Shown: one piece after another, positions 21,195-29,720 of the stretch
Numbering within the stretch: position 1 is the stretch's first letter
How the letters are laid out: each line of letters begins with the position of its first letter
Assembly (NCBI GenBank): GCA_937858995.1
Contig: CALLZC010000125.1
Location: forward strand, 1-47,016
Direction of reading: 5' to 3'
Length of the DNA: 47,016 nt
Source of the DNA: an uncultured Nostocoides sp.
GTDB lineage: Bacteria; Actinomycetota; Actinomycetes; Actinomycetales; Dermatophilaceae
Position numbers and translations under genes: made by a program
Notes under the pieces: generated by a model
The model's database searches: none
What the model saw: the letters and a program-made list of their open reading frames with translations, nothing else
Told to the model about the DNA's origin: nothing

Positions 21195-22358
21195 TCAGCG
21201 CGTCCCGCCGCGGGGTCGGCGCACGTCGATGTCGTGGCGGGTGGCGCGGATCCGCGGAGCCAGGGCCAGCACCTGCGACAAGACGCTCAGGGCAGCCAGT
21301 TCGTCAACGATCGCGCGGGTTGGCGGCAGCAAAAGGAGGTCACGGCGCTCGGCGCGCTGCGCCAAGCTCGCGACGGTGATCCAATGCGAGTCGTGCGCCT
21401 CGGTCGTCGTATGACGCCACGCCCCCGCCGCGCGCGCGCTCACCGGGGCCAGGACGAAATAGACATCGAAGCGCCGCGCGCTGCCGATCGGCGTCACCCA
21501 GTTGTCCCAGGGCAGGAGTTCGGCCGGGTCGATTTCGGCCGCCGCCTCCTCGCGGACCTCGCGCACCCCAGCAGCCAGGATGGTGCGTGCCGCGCCCCGC
21601 GCACTCGCTCCGAGGGATCGGAAATTCGTTGCCGCCCAACGCTCTGCGTGCCGATCAAGGACCTCGTCGGGGACTGCAAGCAGGCCCGCGCGATCGAGCG
21701 GATCCACGCGACCACCGGGAAAGACCACGGCCCCGGCCGCGAAGTCCATGGTGGCCACGCGGTGTTGGACGAAGGTCTCCAGGCCCTCTGGGCCCTCACG
21801 CAGGGGTATGACGCTGACCGCCGGCGCCGGCCGTGGCTCGTCGACGGGCGCCGCGGCCATGGTGATGCGCCGGCCCCAGCGCGCCAGCCGCGCGCCCTGT
21901 TCGGCAGCCACCAGAGAGGCCGCCCACGGCGGATCCGGCACCTCGGCAAAGCCAAGGCGGCGATAGAACGGCCCATTCCACGCCACGTCAGCGAAGGTTC
22001 GCAGGTATACGGTCTCGTGGCCGCGGTCCAGCGCCACGCCCAGCGCCGCGCGGACCAGGGCCGCACCGAGCCCGAGGCCACCAGCGGCCGGCGTCACCGA
22101 GAGTTGCTCCAGGAGCAGGTGCCCGTCGATTTCCACGACGTGGGCGAATCCGAGAGCGGGCTGCCCCGCGACGAGCAGGAATCCGGGCGCGGCAACCCGC
22201 TCCGCGACGCTGGCCCCGATGCCGGGAAAGAGCGCCGGATCGATGCCTGCCTGCTCCGAGACCGCAACGAAACGCTCGTCGGCCGCTACCTCGAGCGCCT
22301 CGATCAGCGGGAGGTCGGCCGCATCGGCATACCGAATGGCGGTGCAGCTCAATCGCAT
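21195..22358 (-). CDS. GNAT acetyltransferase-Nudix hydrolase fusion
   Basis: One 387-residue frame joins two enzymes. Residues about 5-160 are a GNAT N-acetyltransferase (acetyl-CoA loop LSVTPAAGGLGLGAALV at about 86-102; FYRRLGFAEV). Residues about 178-350 are a Nudix hydrolase with FPGGRVDP and, after a spacer of about 45 residues, REVREEAAAE at 266-275. The long spacer resembles the NUDT19/RP2-like branch; the canonical Gly after EE is replaced. The hinge lies around WGRRITMAAAP (161-171), where no ribosome-binding site precedes the internal ATG, so separate translation is unlikely. ATG 22358 has GGAG five bases upstream. Substrates are unknown. It follows nusB by 16 bases. Confidence 0.82.
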   Translation of the reverse strand: MRLSCTAIRYADAADLPLIEALEVAADERFVAVSEQAGIDPALFPGIGASVAERVAAPGFLLVAGQPALGFAHVVEIDGHLLLEQLSVTPAAGGLGLGAALVRAALGVALDRGHETVYLRTFADVAWNGPFYRRLGFAEVPDPPWAASLVAAEQGARLARWGRRITMAAAPVDEPRPAPAVSVIPLREGPEGLETFVQHRVATMDFAAGAVVFPGGRVDPLDRAGLLAVPDEVLDRHAERWAATNFRSLGASARGAARTILAAGVREVREEAAAEIDPAELLPWDNWVTPIGSARRFDVYFVLAPVSARAAGAWRHTTTEAHDSHWITVASLAQRAERRDLLLLPPTRAIVDELAALSVLSQVLALAPRIRATRHDIDVRRPRGGTR

Positions 22359-22374
22359 CCGGACTCCGGCGCGT

Positions 22375-22788
22375 CTACGCCAGGGTGGGCTTGACCTGCG
22401 CCAACCGCCCCAGGAGCCCATTGACGAACTTCGGTGAGTCGTCGGTCGATAGCGCAGTAGCGAGGGCCACGGCCTCGCTGATGGCCACCGCCTCGGGCAG
22501 GTCGACGGCATACAGGACCTCGAAGGCCCCGATCCGCAGGATCGCCCGGTCCACGGCCGGCATCCGCGCCACGGGCCAACCCTGGCTATAGGTGTCGAGC
22601 AACTCGTTGATATCGCGCCAGTGGGCGACGACACCGCTGACCAGGGTGGCGGTATAGGGGTTGAGCGGGGCCTCGGTGACCGGCCGCGCCAGCCGTTCGC
22701 TCAGCAGATCGGCGACATTGACGCCCCGGGCCTCGGCCTCGAAGAGCAGGTCGAGGGCGCGCTTGCGAGCCTTGGTTCGAGCCGACAT
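22375..22788 (-). CDS. nusB: Transcription antitermination factor NusB
   Basis: Binds boxA RNA with NusE (S10) to support antitermination in rRNA operons. The 137 residues start with the typical basic helix (ARTKARKRALDLLFEAEARG) and carry the family's AILRIGAFEVLYAVDLPEAVAISEAVALA core and a FVNGLLGRL C-terminus. It follows efp by 26 bases; efp-nusB is a conserved actinobacterial pair. Confidence 0.97.
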   Translation of the reverse strand: MSARTKARKRALDLLFEAEARGVNVADLLSERLARPVTEAPLNPYTATLVSGVVAHWRDINELLDTYSQGWPVARMPAVDRAILRIGAFEVLYAVDLPEAVAISEAVALATALSTDDSPKFVNGLLGRLAQVKPTLA

Positions 22789-22814
22789 CCGTGCTCAGAA
22801 CCCGCGCGCGGTCA

Positions 22815-23375
22815 TCAGTTGACGCGCCCGAGGTATGAGCCGTCGCGCGTGTCGACCTTGACGCGGGTCCCCGTCTCCAGGAAGAGCGGGACCTGGATCT
22901 CGGCTCCGGTCTCCAGCGTCGCCGGCTTGGTCCCGCCGGTCGAGCGGTCGCCCTGCAGACCCGGCTCGGTGTAGGTGATCTCGAGGACAACCGATGCCGG
23001 CAACTCGATATACAAGACGACGCCCTCGTTGCGCGCCACGATCGCGTCCTGGTTCTCGAGCATGTACTTGGCGGCGTCACCCACGGTCGCCGGGCTCACC
23101 GTGATCTGGTCATAGGTGTCCGGGTCCATGAAAACGAAGTCGGTGCCATCGTTGTAGAGGTACTGCATGGTGCGCTTGTCGACATTCGCGGTCTCGACCT
23201 TGACGCCCGCATTGAAGGTCTTGTCGACGACCTTGCCGGACATGACGTTCTTGAGCTTGGTCCGCACGAAGGCCGGACCCTTGCCCGGCTTGACGTGCTG
23301 GAATTCGACCACGGTCCACAGCTGCCCGTCGATATTGAGCACGATGCCGTTCTTGAGGTCGTTGGTCGTTGCCAC
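22815..23375 (-). CDS. efp: Elongation factor P
   Basis: Relieves ribosome stalling at polyproline stretches. The 186 residues form the three EF-P domains. The tip loop of domain I reads [10 protein letters not shown] with Lys32 inside PGKGP, the palindromic form linked in some Actinobacteria to an unmodified lysine. No epmA/epmB-type modifier gene is in this window. Start GTG 23375. It is divergent from the acyltransferase gene, with 129 bases between them. Confidence 0.97.
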   Translation of the reverse strand: MATTNDLKNGIVLNIDGQLWTVVEFQHVKPGKGPAFVRTKLKNVMSGKVVDKTFNAGVKVETANVDKRTMQYLYNDGTDFVFMDPDTYDQITVSPATVGDAAKYMLENQDAIVARNEGVVLYIELPASVVLEITYTEPGLQGDRSTGGTKPATLETGAEIQVPLFLETGTRVKVDTRDGSYLGRVN

Positions 23376-23504
23376 GAGTCACTTGCTTTCGTCGAGTTTC
23401 GGCCGAGCGCACGCGGGCGCGCGCCAGCCGGCTGAGATGGGTGCGGATCGGCCGCCATGATATCGCGGCACCCACGGGCGGCCCGAATCCGCAAGAATCC
23501 CCCT

Positions 23505-25076
23505 ATGACGGGCAAGCGCTTGACGCCGATGGATGCCATGTTCCTCTATGGCGAGACCCCCCAGACCATGATGCATGTGGGCGGCTTGCTGCCCTTCGCC
23601 ATGGCACCGGACGCTCCTGCGGACTTCCTGCGCCACCTGATGCAGGAGATCAAGACCACGGCCCCGGTCTATGCGCCGTGGAATCTCAAGCTCAAGACGC
23701 CGGGCTTCCTGCTCAACCCCGCGCACCAGTGGATCGTGGACCCGGACTTCGACATCGAGTATCACGTGCGGCGCTCGGCACTGCCGCACCCCGGCGACGA
23801 GCGGGAGTTGGGCATCCTCGTCTCCCGGTTGCACTCGCACCCGCTGGACCTCACCCGCCCACCGTGGGAGTTGCACCTCATCGAGGGGCTCGCCGGCAAC
23901 CGCTTCGCTCTCTACGTCAAATTCCATCACGCCCTGGTCGACGGCTATAGCGCCATGCAGTTGTTGGTGCGTTCGATGTCGGAGAACCCCGACAGCCGCG
24001 AGGAGGTGCTCTTCTTCTCGCTCCCGCCGCGCCGGCGGACCGAACCGGCGCCTCCCAAGGCCGCCTCCTCGCCGCTGGCCGACATCGGCGCCGTGCTGGG
24101 CCGGGCCGTGTCCCTCACCAAGTCGGTGCCCGAACTCGCCGCCTCCCTCGTCAAACTTCAACTGCGCCGCGACGGGGACCTCAAGCACCTGGTCTCCTCC
24201 TATGAGGCCCCGCATTCGGTGCTCAACGCGCGCATCGGGCGCAATCGTCGCTTCGCCACCCAGCAGTATGAGGTGGCGCGCCTCGCCGCGGTCGGCAAGG
24301 CGGCCGGGGCCACCCTCAACGACGTGGTCCTGGCCATCTGCGGCGGCGGCTTGCGCCGCTTCCTGAGCGAGTCGAACCAGATCGGCGACAAATCACTGAT
24401 CGCCTTCCTGCCGGTGAATGTGCGCCCTAAGGGCGATGCAGGGGGCGGCAATGCGGTCGGTGCGATCCTGGCGACGCTGGGCACCGACGTGGCGGACCCG
24501 ATCGAGCGCCTCCACGTCATCAGTCGCTCGACGCGCAAGGCCAAGGGGCAACTGACCAACCTGCCCATGGAGTCGATCCTGGCCTACAGCGCCATGCTCA
24601 TGGCGCCGGCGGCGACCCAGGTGTTCGCCGCCATGACGGGGATGAAGACCCCGATGCCCTTCACCTTCAACCTGTGTGTCTCCAATGTGCCGGGCCCGCG
24701 GCACCCGCTGTACTTCCGGGGCGCCCGCCTCGAGGCGAACTATCCCTTGTCCATACCGATCCACGGCATGGCCCTGAACATCACCTGCCAGTCGTATGCC
24801 GGGACCCTGAACTTCGGGTTCATCGGCGACCGGGACGCCCTCCCGCACCTGCAGCGTCTCGCCGTATACACCGGCGATGCCCTGGCCGAGTTGGAGTCGG
24901 CGCTGGGCTTGGCCGGGCCGGCGGACGTGGCCACGCCGGAGCCGCCGAAGAAGCCACCAGCCAAACGCACCCCGGCCGCAAAGCCAGCAGCGGCGAAACA
25001 AGCGGCCGCAAAACCAGCAGCGGCGAAACGCACCCCGGCAAGACGGGCCTCGAGCACAACGCCAAAACAGAGCTGA
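23505..25076 (+). CDS. Wax ester synthase / diacylglycerol acyltransferase (WS/DGAT) with a lysine-alanine tail
   Basis: Transfers acyl groups from acyl-CoA to fatty alcohol or diacylglycerol to make storage lipid at the membrane. The catalytic motif HHALVDG is at 141-147; PMDAMFLYGE near the N-terminus and NLCVSNVPGP in the C-terminal half are family landmarks. The catalytic part ends near residue 480. It is followed by about 40 residues rich in Ala, Lys, Pro and Arg (PPKKPPAKRTPAAKPAAAK and similar) that resemble a histone H1-like tail and are encoded by internal DNA repeats. Start ATG 23505 (523 residues) is chosen because the family sequence begins right after it; its ribosome-binding site is weak. 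Confidence 0.92.
   Translation: MTGKRLTPMDAMFLYGETPQTMMHVGGLLPFAMAPDAPADFLRHLMQEIKTTAPVYAPWNLKLKTPGFLLNPAHQWIVDPDFDIEYHVRRSALPHPGDERELGILVSRLHSHPLDLTRPPWELHLIEGLAGNRFALYVKFHHALVDGYSAMQLLVRSMSENPDSREEVLFFSLPPRRRTEPAPPKAASSPLADIGAVLGRAVSLTKSVPELAASLVKLQLRRDGDLKHLVSSYEAPHSVLNARIGRNRRFATQQYEVARLAAVGKAAGATLNDVVLAICGGGLRRFLSESNQIGDKSLIAFLPVNVRPKGDAGGGNAVGAILATLGTDVADPIERLHVISRSTRKAKGQLTNLPMESILAYSAMLMAPAATQVFAAMTGMKTPMPFTFNLCVSNVPGPRHPLYFRGARLEANYPLSIPIHGMALNITCQSYAGTLNFGFIGDRDALPHLQRLAVYTGDALAELESALGLAGPADVATPEPPKKPPAKRTPAAKPAAAKQAAAKPAAAKRTPARRASSTTPKQS
24963..25038 (+). repeat. Direct repeats encoding the Lys/Ala tail of the acyltransferase
   Basis: Two 27-base copies, 24973-24999 and 25003-25029, differ at one position and have a 30-base period. 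They are flanked by two identical 13-base copies of AAACGCACCCCGG (24963-24975 and 25026-25038). Together they encode the KRTPAAKPAAAK-like units. The arrangement suggests growth of the tail by tandem duplication. Confidence 0.85.
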
Positions 25077-25217
25077 CATCCCCACTCCGCGCCAACGCAC
25101 CCCTGGCGCCCAGCAGCCCGGCATACTCGGTATGCTGTGAGTCCCCAGCATGCTCGCTGGCGGTGCAGAAGGTTGACGGGGAGCGCCGGGCGGCGCTGGA
25201 CGAAAGGGGGCTGCCAG

Positions 25218-26009
25218 GTGCTGACGCGCGAGCGTGCTGCCCGGGCAGCCGTCGGGCCGGGAGTCCCCCGCCGAGCACTGCTGCTCGGGGCCTCGTCCTG
25301 TCTGCTGACGGGCAGCGCCCTGGCCTGGGCCACCGGGGCGGGACCCCTGCATACAAAGACCCCCGAGGGGCGCGCGCGGATGGACCCGGACGCCATCAGT
25401 CAGGCCGCGCCCGGCGGGCCCCTGATGGCCCTGACCTTCGACGACGGTCCGGACCCGCGTTATACGGGGGACATCTTGGATGCCTTGGGCGCACAGGAGG
25501 TCCGAGCGACCTTCTTTGTGATCGGGCGCAACGCCGAGAAATACCCGAAGCTCGTGTCCCGGATCGTCGCGGAGGGCCACGAGCTAGCCAATCACACGCA
25601 GGATCACATCTGGCTCGACACGCAACCCAGAGCCGTTGTCCAGCAACAGATCTCGCAGGCTCAAGCCACCATTGACGGCTACGCATCGGCCGCCTATCTG
25701 CGCCCCCCGCGGGGTTGGACCAGTCGCGCCGTCGCCGAGCAGGCCGCGGCCAGCAGGCTGCGCAGCATCTTTTGGAGCGATTCATTCGACCGCTACCTGG
25801 GGCTGCCCGTAGAGACGGCCGTGGCCACCGTGGCCGGGAACACGCGCCCCGGCTCGATCATCTTGTGCCACGACGGCGGGCATCTCGATGGACCGAATCC
25901 GCAGCAGTTCGATCGCACGAGCACGGTGGCGGCGGTGCCGGGCCTGATCGCGGCCGTGCGGGCCCAGGGGTTGCGCCCGGTAACGCTCAGCGAACTGCTG
26001 CGCGGGTGA
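25218..26009 (+). CDS. Secreted polysaccharide deacetylase (NodB domain)
   Basis: Carbohydrate esterase 4-type enzyme likely to remove N-acetyl groups from peptidoglycan or another glycan outside the membrane. NodB motifs: TFDDGP (73-78), HELANHTQDH with the metal-binding HTxxH, RPPRGW and ILCHDGG. The N-terminus has PRRALLLGASSCLLTGSALA, a possible twin-arginine signal. Start GTG 25218 (263 residues) lies behind AAAGGGGG; an in-frame ATG at 25137 would add an unlikely basic leader. Its stop is four bases from that of the convergent aroB. The best-fitting target, peptidoglycan, is inference from the family. Confidence 0.9.
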   Translation: MLTRERAARAAVGPGVPRRALLLGASSCLLTGSALAWATGAGPLHTKTPEGRARMDPDAISQAAPGGPLMALTFDDGPDPRYTGDILDALGAQEVRATFFVIGRNAEKYPKLVSRIVAEGHELANHTQDHIWLDTQPRAVVQQQISQAQATIDGYASAAYLRPPRGWTSRAVAEQAAASRLRSIFWSDSFDRYLGLPVETAVATVAGNTRPGSIILCHDGGHLDGPNPQQFDRTSTVAAVPGLIAAVRAQGLRPVTLSELLRG

Positions 26010-26013
26010 CTGC

Positions 26014-27081
26014 CTAGGCCAAGGCCGCGTAGGCGGAGCGCAGCAGGGCCTCGTCGGGGCCGGCAAGCCGGGTGGGTTGCGCCAGATCCTGCAAGACCAC
26101 GAAGCGCAGCATCGAGCCACGCGTCTTCTTGTCGCGCCCCATCGTCACGAGCAGGTCATCGAAGCAGGCCCCGGCATAGGTCGTCGGCAGCCCCACCCGC
26201 GTCAGCACCTCTCGGTGCCGATCGCGCAGCGCAGCATCGATCAGCCCCGCGCGGTGCGCCAGTTCGGCGGCGAACACCATGCCCACGGCCACCGCCTCCC
26301 CGTGCCGCATGGTGTATGCCGTGTGCTGCTCGATGGCGTGCCCGAGGGTATGTCCGTAGTTGAGAATCTCGCGCAGCCCCGCCTCGCGCAGGTCGGCAGT
26401 GACCACTGCGGCCTTGAGGGCAATGGCGCGCTCGATGAGTTCGACGGTGGCCGGACCGACGCGCCGGGCCGAGCCGGGATCCTCGTGCACGAGTTCCAGG
26501 ATCCGGGGGTCGGCGATGAATCCGGCCTTGATGACCTCGGCCATCCCCGCGGCGAAGTCGACTTCGGGCAGTGTCTGCAGCACGTCGATATCGCAGAGCA
26601 CGCCCAGCGGCTCATAGAAGGCGCCGACGAGGTTCTTGCCCTCGGCGGTGTTGATGCCAGTCTTTCCCCCGACCGCCGCGTCCACCATGGCCAGGACCGT
26701 CGTCGGGATGTTGATGAACCCGACCCCGCGCAGCCAGGAGGCCGCGACGAACCCTGCAAGATCGGTGACCGTCCCCCCACCGACCGCGACGACAACGTCG
26801 GTGCGCGTGAAGGACTCCCGGCCCAGGAGCGACCACAACCCGGCCGCAATGTCGATGGTCTTGGCGGCCTCCGCGTCCGGCACAAGCCCATCGACAACCC
26901 GAACTCCGCTGGCCGCCAACGCCTTTCGCAGCGGCGCGATCACTTCGGGCAGTCGCCCGGTGTGCACGATCAGGGCCCGTTCGGCGGCCGGAGGCACCAG
27001 CCGGGCCACGGTGGACAGCAGGTCGCTGCCGATGACGACGTCGTATGCCGTGCCGACCGGCACCCGGGCCAGCTCGCTCAC
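26014..27081 (-). CDS. aroB: 3-Dehydroquinate synthase
   Basis: Second step of the shikimate pathway, turning DAHP into 3-dehydroquinate with NAD+ and a divalent metal. The 355 residues show VVAVGGGTVTDLAGFVAA, PTTVLAMVDAAVGGKTGIN and the metal-binding NYGHTLGHAIEQ. GTG 27081 overlaps the aroK stop (GTGA). It is the last gene of the aro operon. Confidence 0.98.
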   Translation of the reverse strand: MSELARVPVGTAYDVVIGSDLLSTVARLVPPAAERALIVHTGRLPEVIAPLRKALAASGVRVVDGLVPDAEAAKTIDIAAGLWSLLGRESFTRTDVVVAVGGGTVTDLAGFVAASWLRGVGFINIPTTVLAMVDAAVGGKTGINTAEGKNLVGAFYEPLGVLCDIDVLQTLPEVDFAAGMAEVIKAGFIADPRILELVHEDPGSARRVGPATVELIERAIALKAAVVTADLREAGLREILNYGHTLGHAIEQHTAYTMRHGEAVAVGMVFAAELAHRAGLIDAALRDRHREVLTRVGLPTTYAGACFDDLLVTMGRDKKTRGSMLRFVVLQDLAQPTRLAGPDEALLRSAYAALA

Positions 27082-27587
27082 GTGGCGTCCAGCAGGGTGA
27101 CGATCTCGGCGGCAATCTCCGGCACGGTGCGCCCGGCGGTCTCGACCCGGTGCCCGGCGAGGCGCTCATAGGTGGGGCGTCGGGCGTTCATCAGCGCCAC
27201 CCAGGTGGACCGCGGGTTGACGGCCAGGAGGGGTCGGGAGGTGTCGAAGCCGACCCGTTTGGCGGCGTCGGCGATGCCGACATCGAGGAAGATCACCCGG
27301 TGGCCGGCGAGCGCCTCCTGCACCTGCGGGTCCATGGGTGCGCCCCCGCCCAGGGCCAGCACACCGGCGTGCTCGCCCAGGGCCTGGCCCGTCACCGCCC
27401 GCTCCACCTCGCGGAAGTACGGCTCGCCGGAGTCGATGAAGATGTCGGAAATGCTGCGGCCCTCACGCTCCTCGATCTGGGCGTCGCAGTCGGCGAAGGG
27501 CACCCCGAGCCGGGCAGCGACGGCCGCGCCCACGCTGGACTTCCCGGCACCGGGCGGGCCGATAAGAACGACCACGGGGCTCACCAT
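27078..27587 (-). CDS. aroK: Shikimate kinase
   Basis: Phosphorylates shikimate. It has a P-loop GPPGAGKSS at 10-18, the shikimate-binding [14 protein letters not shown] and LALGGGAP, and the lid (FDTSRPLLA). At 169 residues it is full length. ATG 27587 overlaps the aroC end; GTG 27584, which forms a GTGA overlap with the aroC stop, could also be used. Confidence 0.97.
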   Translation of the reverse strand: MVSPVVVLIGPPGAGKSSVGAAVAARLGVPFADCDAQIEEREGRSISDIFIDSGEPYFREVERAVTGQALGEHAGVLALGGGAPMDPQVQEALAGHRVIFLDVGIADAAKRVGFDTSRPLLAVNPRSTWVALMNARRPTYERLAGHRVETAGRTVPEIAAEIVTLLDAT

Positions 27588-28807
27588 GAGCGCATATCCG
27601 TCGGAACGGCCGCGAGAAAGGCCTCGCAGTTGCGACGGGTCTCGGCCACCGAATCGCCGCCGAATTTCTCCAGGCAGGCCTGCGCCAGCACGAGGGCCAC
27701 CATCGCCTCAGCAACCACGCCCGCGGCGGGCACGGCGCACACGTCGGAGCGCTGGTGAATCGCCTTGGCCGGCGCCCCCGCATCGAGCACGTCCACGGTG
27801 TCCAGGGCCCGAGGCACGGTGGAGATCGGCTTCATCCCCGCCCGCACCCGGATCATTCCCCCGCTCGACATCCCGCCTTCGATGCCTCCGGCACGCGCGG
27901 TGCGACGCCGAATCACTCCCTCGGCGTCGCGCTCCATTTCGTCGTGTGCTCGCGACCCCCGTCGCCGGGTGGTGGCGAAGCCATCACCGACCTCGACTCC
28001 CTTGATGGCCTGCACGCTCATGAGCGCCCCCGCCAGGCGGGCATCCAGGCGCCGGTCCCAGTGCACATGTGAGCCCAAGCCGGGCGGCACGTCATACGCA
28101 ATGACCTCGACGATCCCGCCGAGTGTGTCACCCTCGCGCTTGGCGGCCTCCACCTCGGCGACCATCGCTGCCGACGCCTCGGAGTCCAGGGCCCGCACCG
28201 GATCGGCATCGAGGGCTGCGACATCCTGTGGCAGCGGAAGCGCGGCATCGCTGCCGACCTGCGCGGAGCCGATGGCGACCGTATGGCTGACCAGGCGCAC
28301 CCCATACGCCTGGGCCAGCAGCCGTGCCGCCACCTCACCCAGAGCCACGCGCGCCGCGGTCTCCCGGGCGGAGGCCCGCTCGAGGATCGGCCGGGCATCG
28401 GTGAAGCCGTATTTCTGCATCCCGGCCAGGTCGGCGTGCCCCGGACGCGGGCGGGTCAACGGTCGGTTGCGCCCGATCTCCTGTGGCGCGTTGACATCGT
28501 CTGCGGCGGCATAGAGCTCGCTGGGGACCGGGTCCGCCGACATCACCGTCTGCCACTTCGGCCACTCGCTGTTGCCGATCATGATGGCGACCGGCGAGCC
28601 GAGACTCAGCCCGTGGCGCACCCCGCCCAGGAAGGTGACCGCATCCTGCTCAAAGGCCATGCGGGCGCCGCGACCGAAGCCCAGGCGACGGCGGGCCAGC
28701 GCCTCGGCGACATCGGCGCTCGTGACCTCGACCCCGGCCGGTAGTCCCTCGAGGGTCGCGACGAGCGCCTGGCCATGGGACTCACCAGCGGTCAGCCAAC
28801 GCAACAT
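27581..28807 (-). CDS. aroC: Chorismate synthase
   Basis: Last common step of aromatic biosynthesis, converting EPSP to chorismate with reduced FMN. Signatures: [17 protein letters not shown] at the N-terminus, [28 protein letters not shown] and [11 protein letters not shown]. The 408 residues are normal. It follows aroE by 18 bases and overlaps aroK. Confidence 0.98.
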   Translation of the reverse strand: MLRWLTAGESHGQALVATLEGLPAGVEVTSADVAEALARRRLGFGRGARMAFEQDAVTFLGGVRHGLSLGSPVAIMIGNSEWPKWQTVMSADPVPSELYAAADDVNAPQEIGRNRPLTRPRPGHADLAGMQKYGFTDARPILERASARETAARVALGEVAARLLAQAYGVRLVSHTVAIGSAQVGSDAALPLPQDVAALDADPVRALDSEASAAMVAEVEAAKREGDTLGGIVEVIAYDVPPGLGSHVHWDRRLDARLAGALMSVQAIKGVEVGDGFATTRRRGSRAHDEMERDAEGVIRRRTARAGGIEGGMSSGGMIRVRAGMKPISTVPRALDTVDVLDAGAPAKAIHQRSDVCAVPAAGVVAEAMVALVLAQACLEKFGGDSVAETRRNCEAFLAAVPTDMRSW

Positions 28808-28825
28808 GACCCGATCCTCGCACGG

Positions 28826-29698
28826 CTAGCCAGCGGCCAATGCGGCGTGTCCAGCCGTCAACAGGACCCGCCAATCGGGTCGCCGACCCGTCATCAGCTC
28901 GACCTGCTCGACGGCCTGATGCACGAGCATGTCGAGCCCGCTGACCACGCTCGCGCCGTGAGCCGCCGCAGCCTGGGCCAGTGGTGTGGGCCAGTGCGCA
29001 TAGACCACATCGAGCAGGCACACCCCCGACAGGTCCGTCGACCCTGCGGTGAGCGTCACGGCGGCCTCGTGAGCCCCCGGCGGGGGCAGGGTCGAAATGG
29101 CCAGCGTCGACGACATGCCCAGCGTCGACAGGCTCCGCGGGGCGATGACCTGCGGCCACCGGGCCAAAGACCTCACCGTCAAGGAGACATCGAGAGCGGT
29201 GGCCAGGGCCGCAAGGGATCGTCCAGCCTTCTCCGGATCCCGTGCGCACACCGTGACCTGGGTGCACCCCAGCTCCGAGAGGGCCATGAGGGCCGAACGG
29301 GCGGTGGCCCCCGCACCCAGGATGAGCCCGCCGCCGAGCTCCCCGGAGCCCGCTGCCTGCGCTCCCCCCAGCGCGGCGATGATGCCGGCAATGTCGGTGT
29401 TCTCCCCCCGCCAGCCGCCCGATGGGAGCCGCACCAGGGTGTTGATGGCCCCCGCCTGGCGCGCCCGCGACGAGATCGGGTCGGCGAGCGTGAAGGCAGC
29501 TTCCTTCAGCGGCATCGTCAGCGAGAGCCCCCGCACCTGCGGCCCACAGCCGGCCACGAAATCGCGGAACCCGGCTGTGTCGACGCGGCGGGCGGCATAC
29601 GACCAATCGGTCAGGCCGAGGGCGGCATACGCGGCGCGATGCAACACCGGCGAGAGCGAGTGCGCGATCGGCGACCCGAGCACATAGGCCTGCGGCAT
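28826..29698 (-). CDS. aroE: Shikimate dehydrogenase
   Basis: NADPH-dependent reduction of 3-dehydroshikimate. The 290 residues begin with the shikimate-binding VLGSPIAHSLSPVLHRAAY. The NADP fold LILGAGATARSALMAL and the C-terminal DMLVHQAVEQVELMTG are typical. Start ATG 29698 is 22 bases after mltG, with GAGG nine bases upstream; the frame continues upstream but is not AroE-like and overlaps mltG. Confidence 0.95.
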   Translation of the reverse strand: MPQAYVLGSPIAHSLSPVLHRAAYAALGLTDWSYAARRVDTAGFRDFVAGCGPQVRGLSLTMPLKEAAFTLADPISSRARQAGAINTLVRLPSGGWRGENTDIAGIIAALGGAQAAGSGELGGGLILGAGATARSALMALSELGCTQVTVCARDPEKAGRSLAALATALDVSLTVRSLARWPQVIAPRSLSTLGMSSTLAISTLPPPGAHEAAVTLTAGSTDLSGVCLLDVVYAHWPTPLAQAAAAHGASVVSGLDMLVHQAVEQVELMTGRRPDWRVLLTAGHAALAAG

Positions 29699-29720
29699 AG
29701 CGGTCAGCCTCGCCGCGCGG

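Noticed and set aside
21195-22358. Two separate genes (GNAT and Nudix) with an internal start at the hinge
   Set aside because: No stop codon separates them and no ribosome-binding site precedes the internal ATG; a fusion is simpler.
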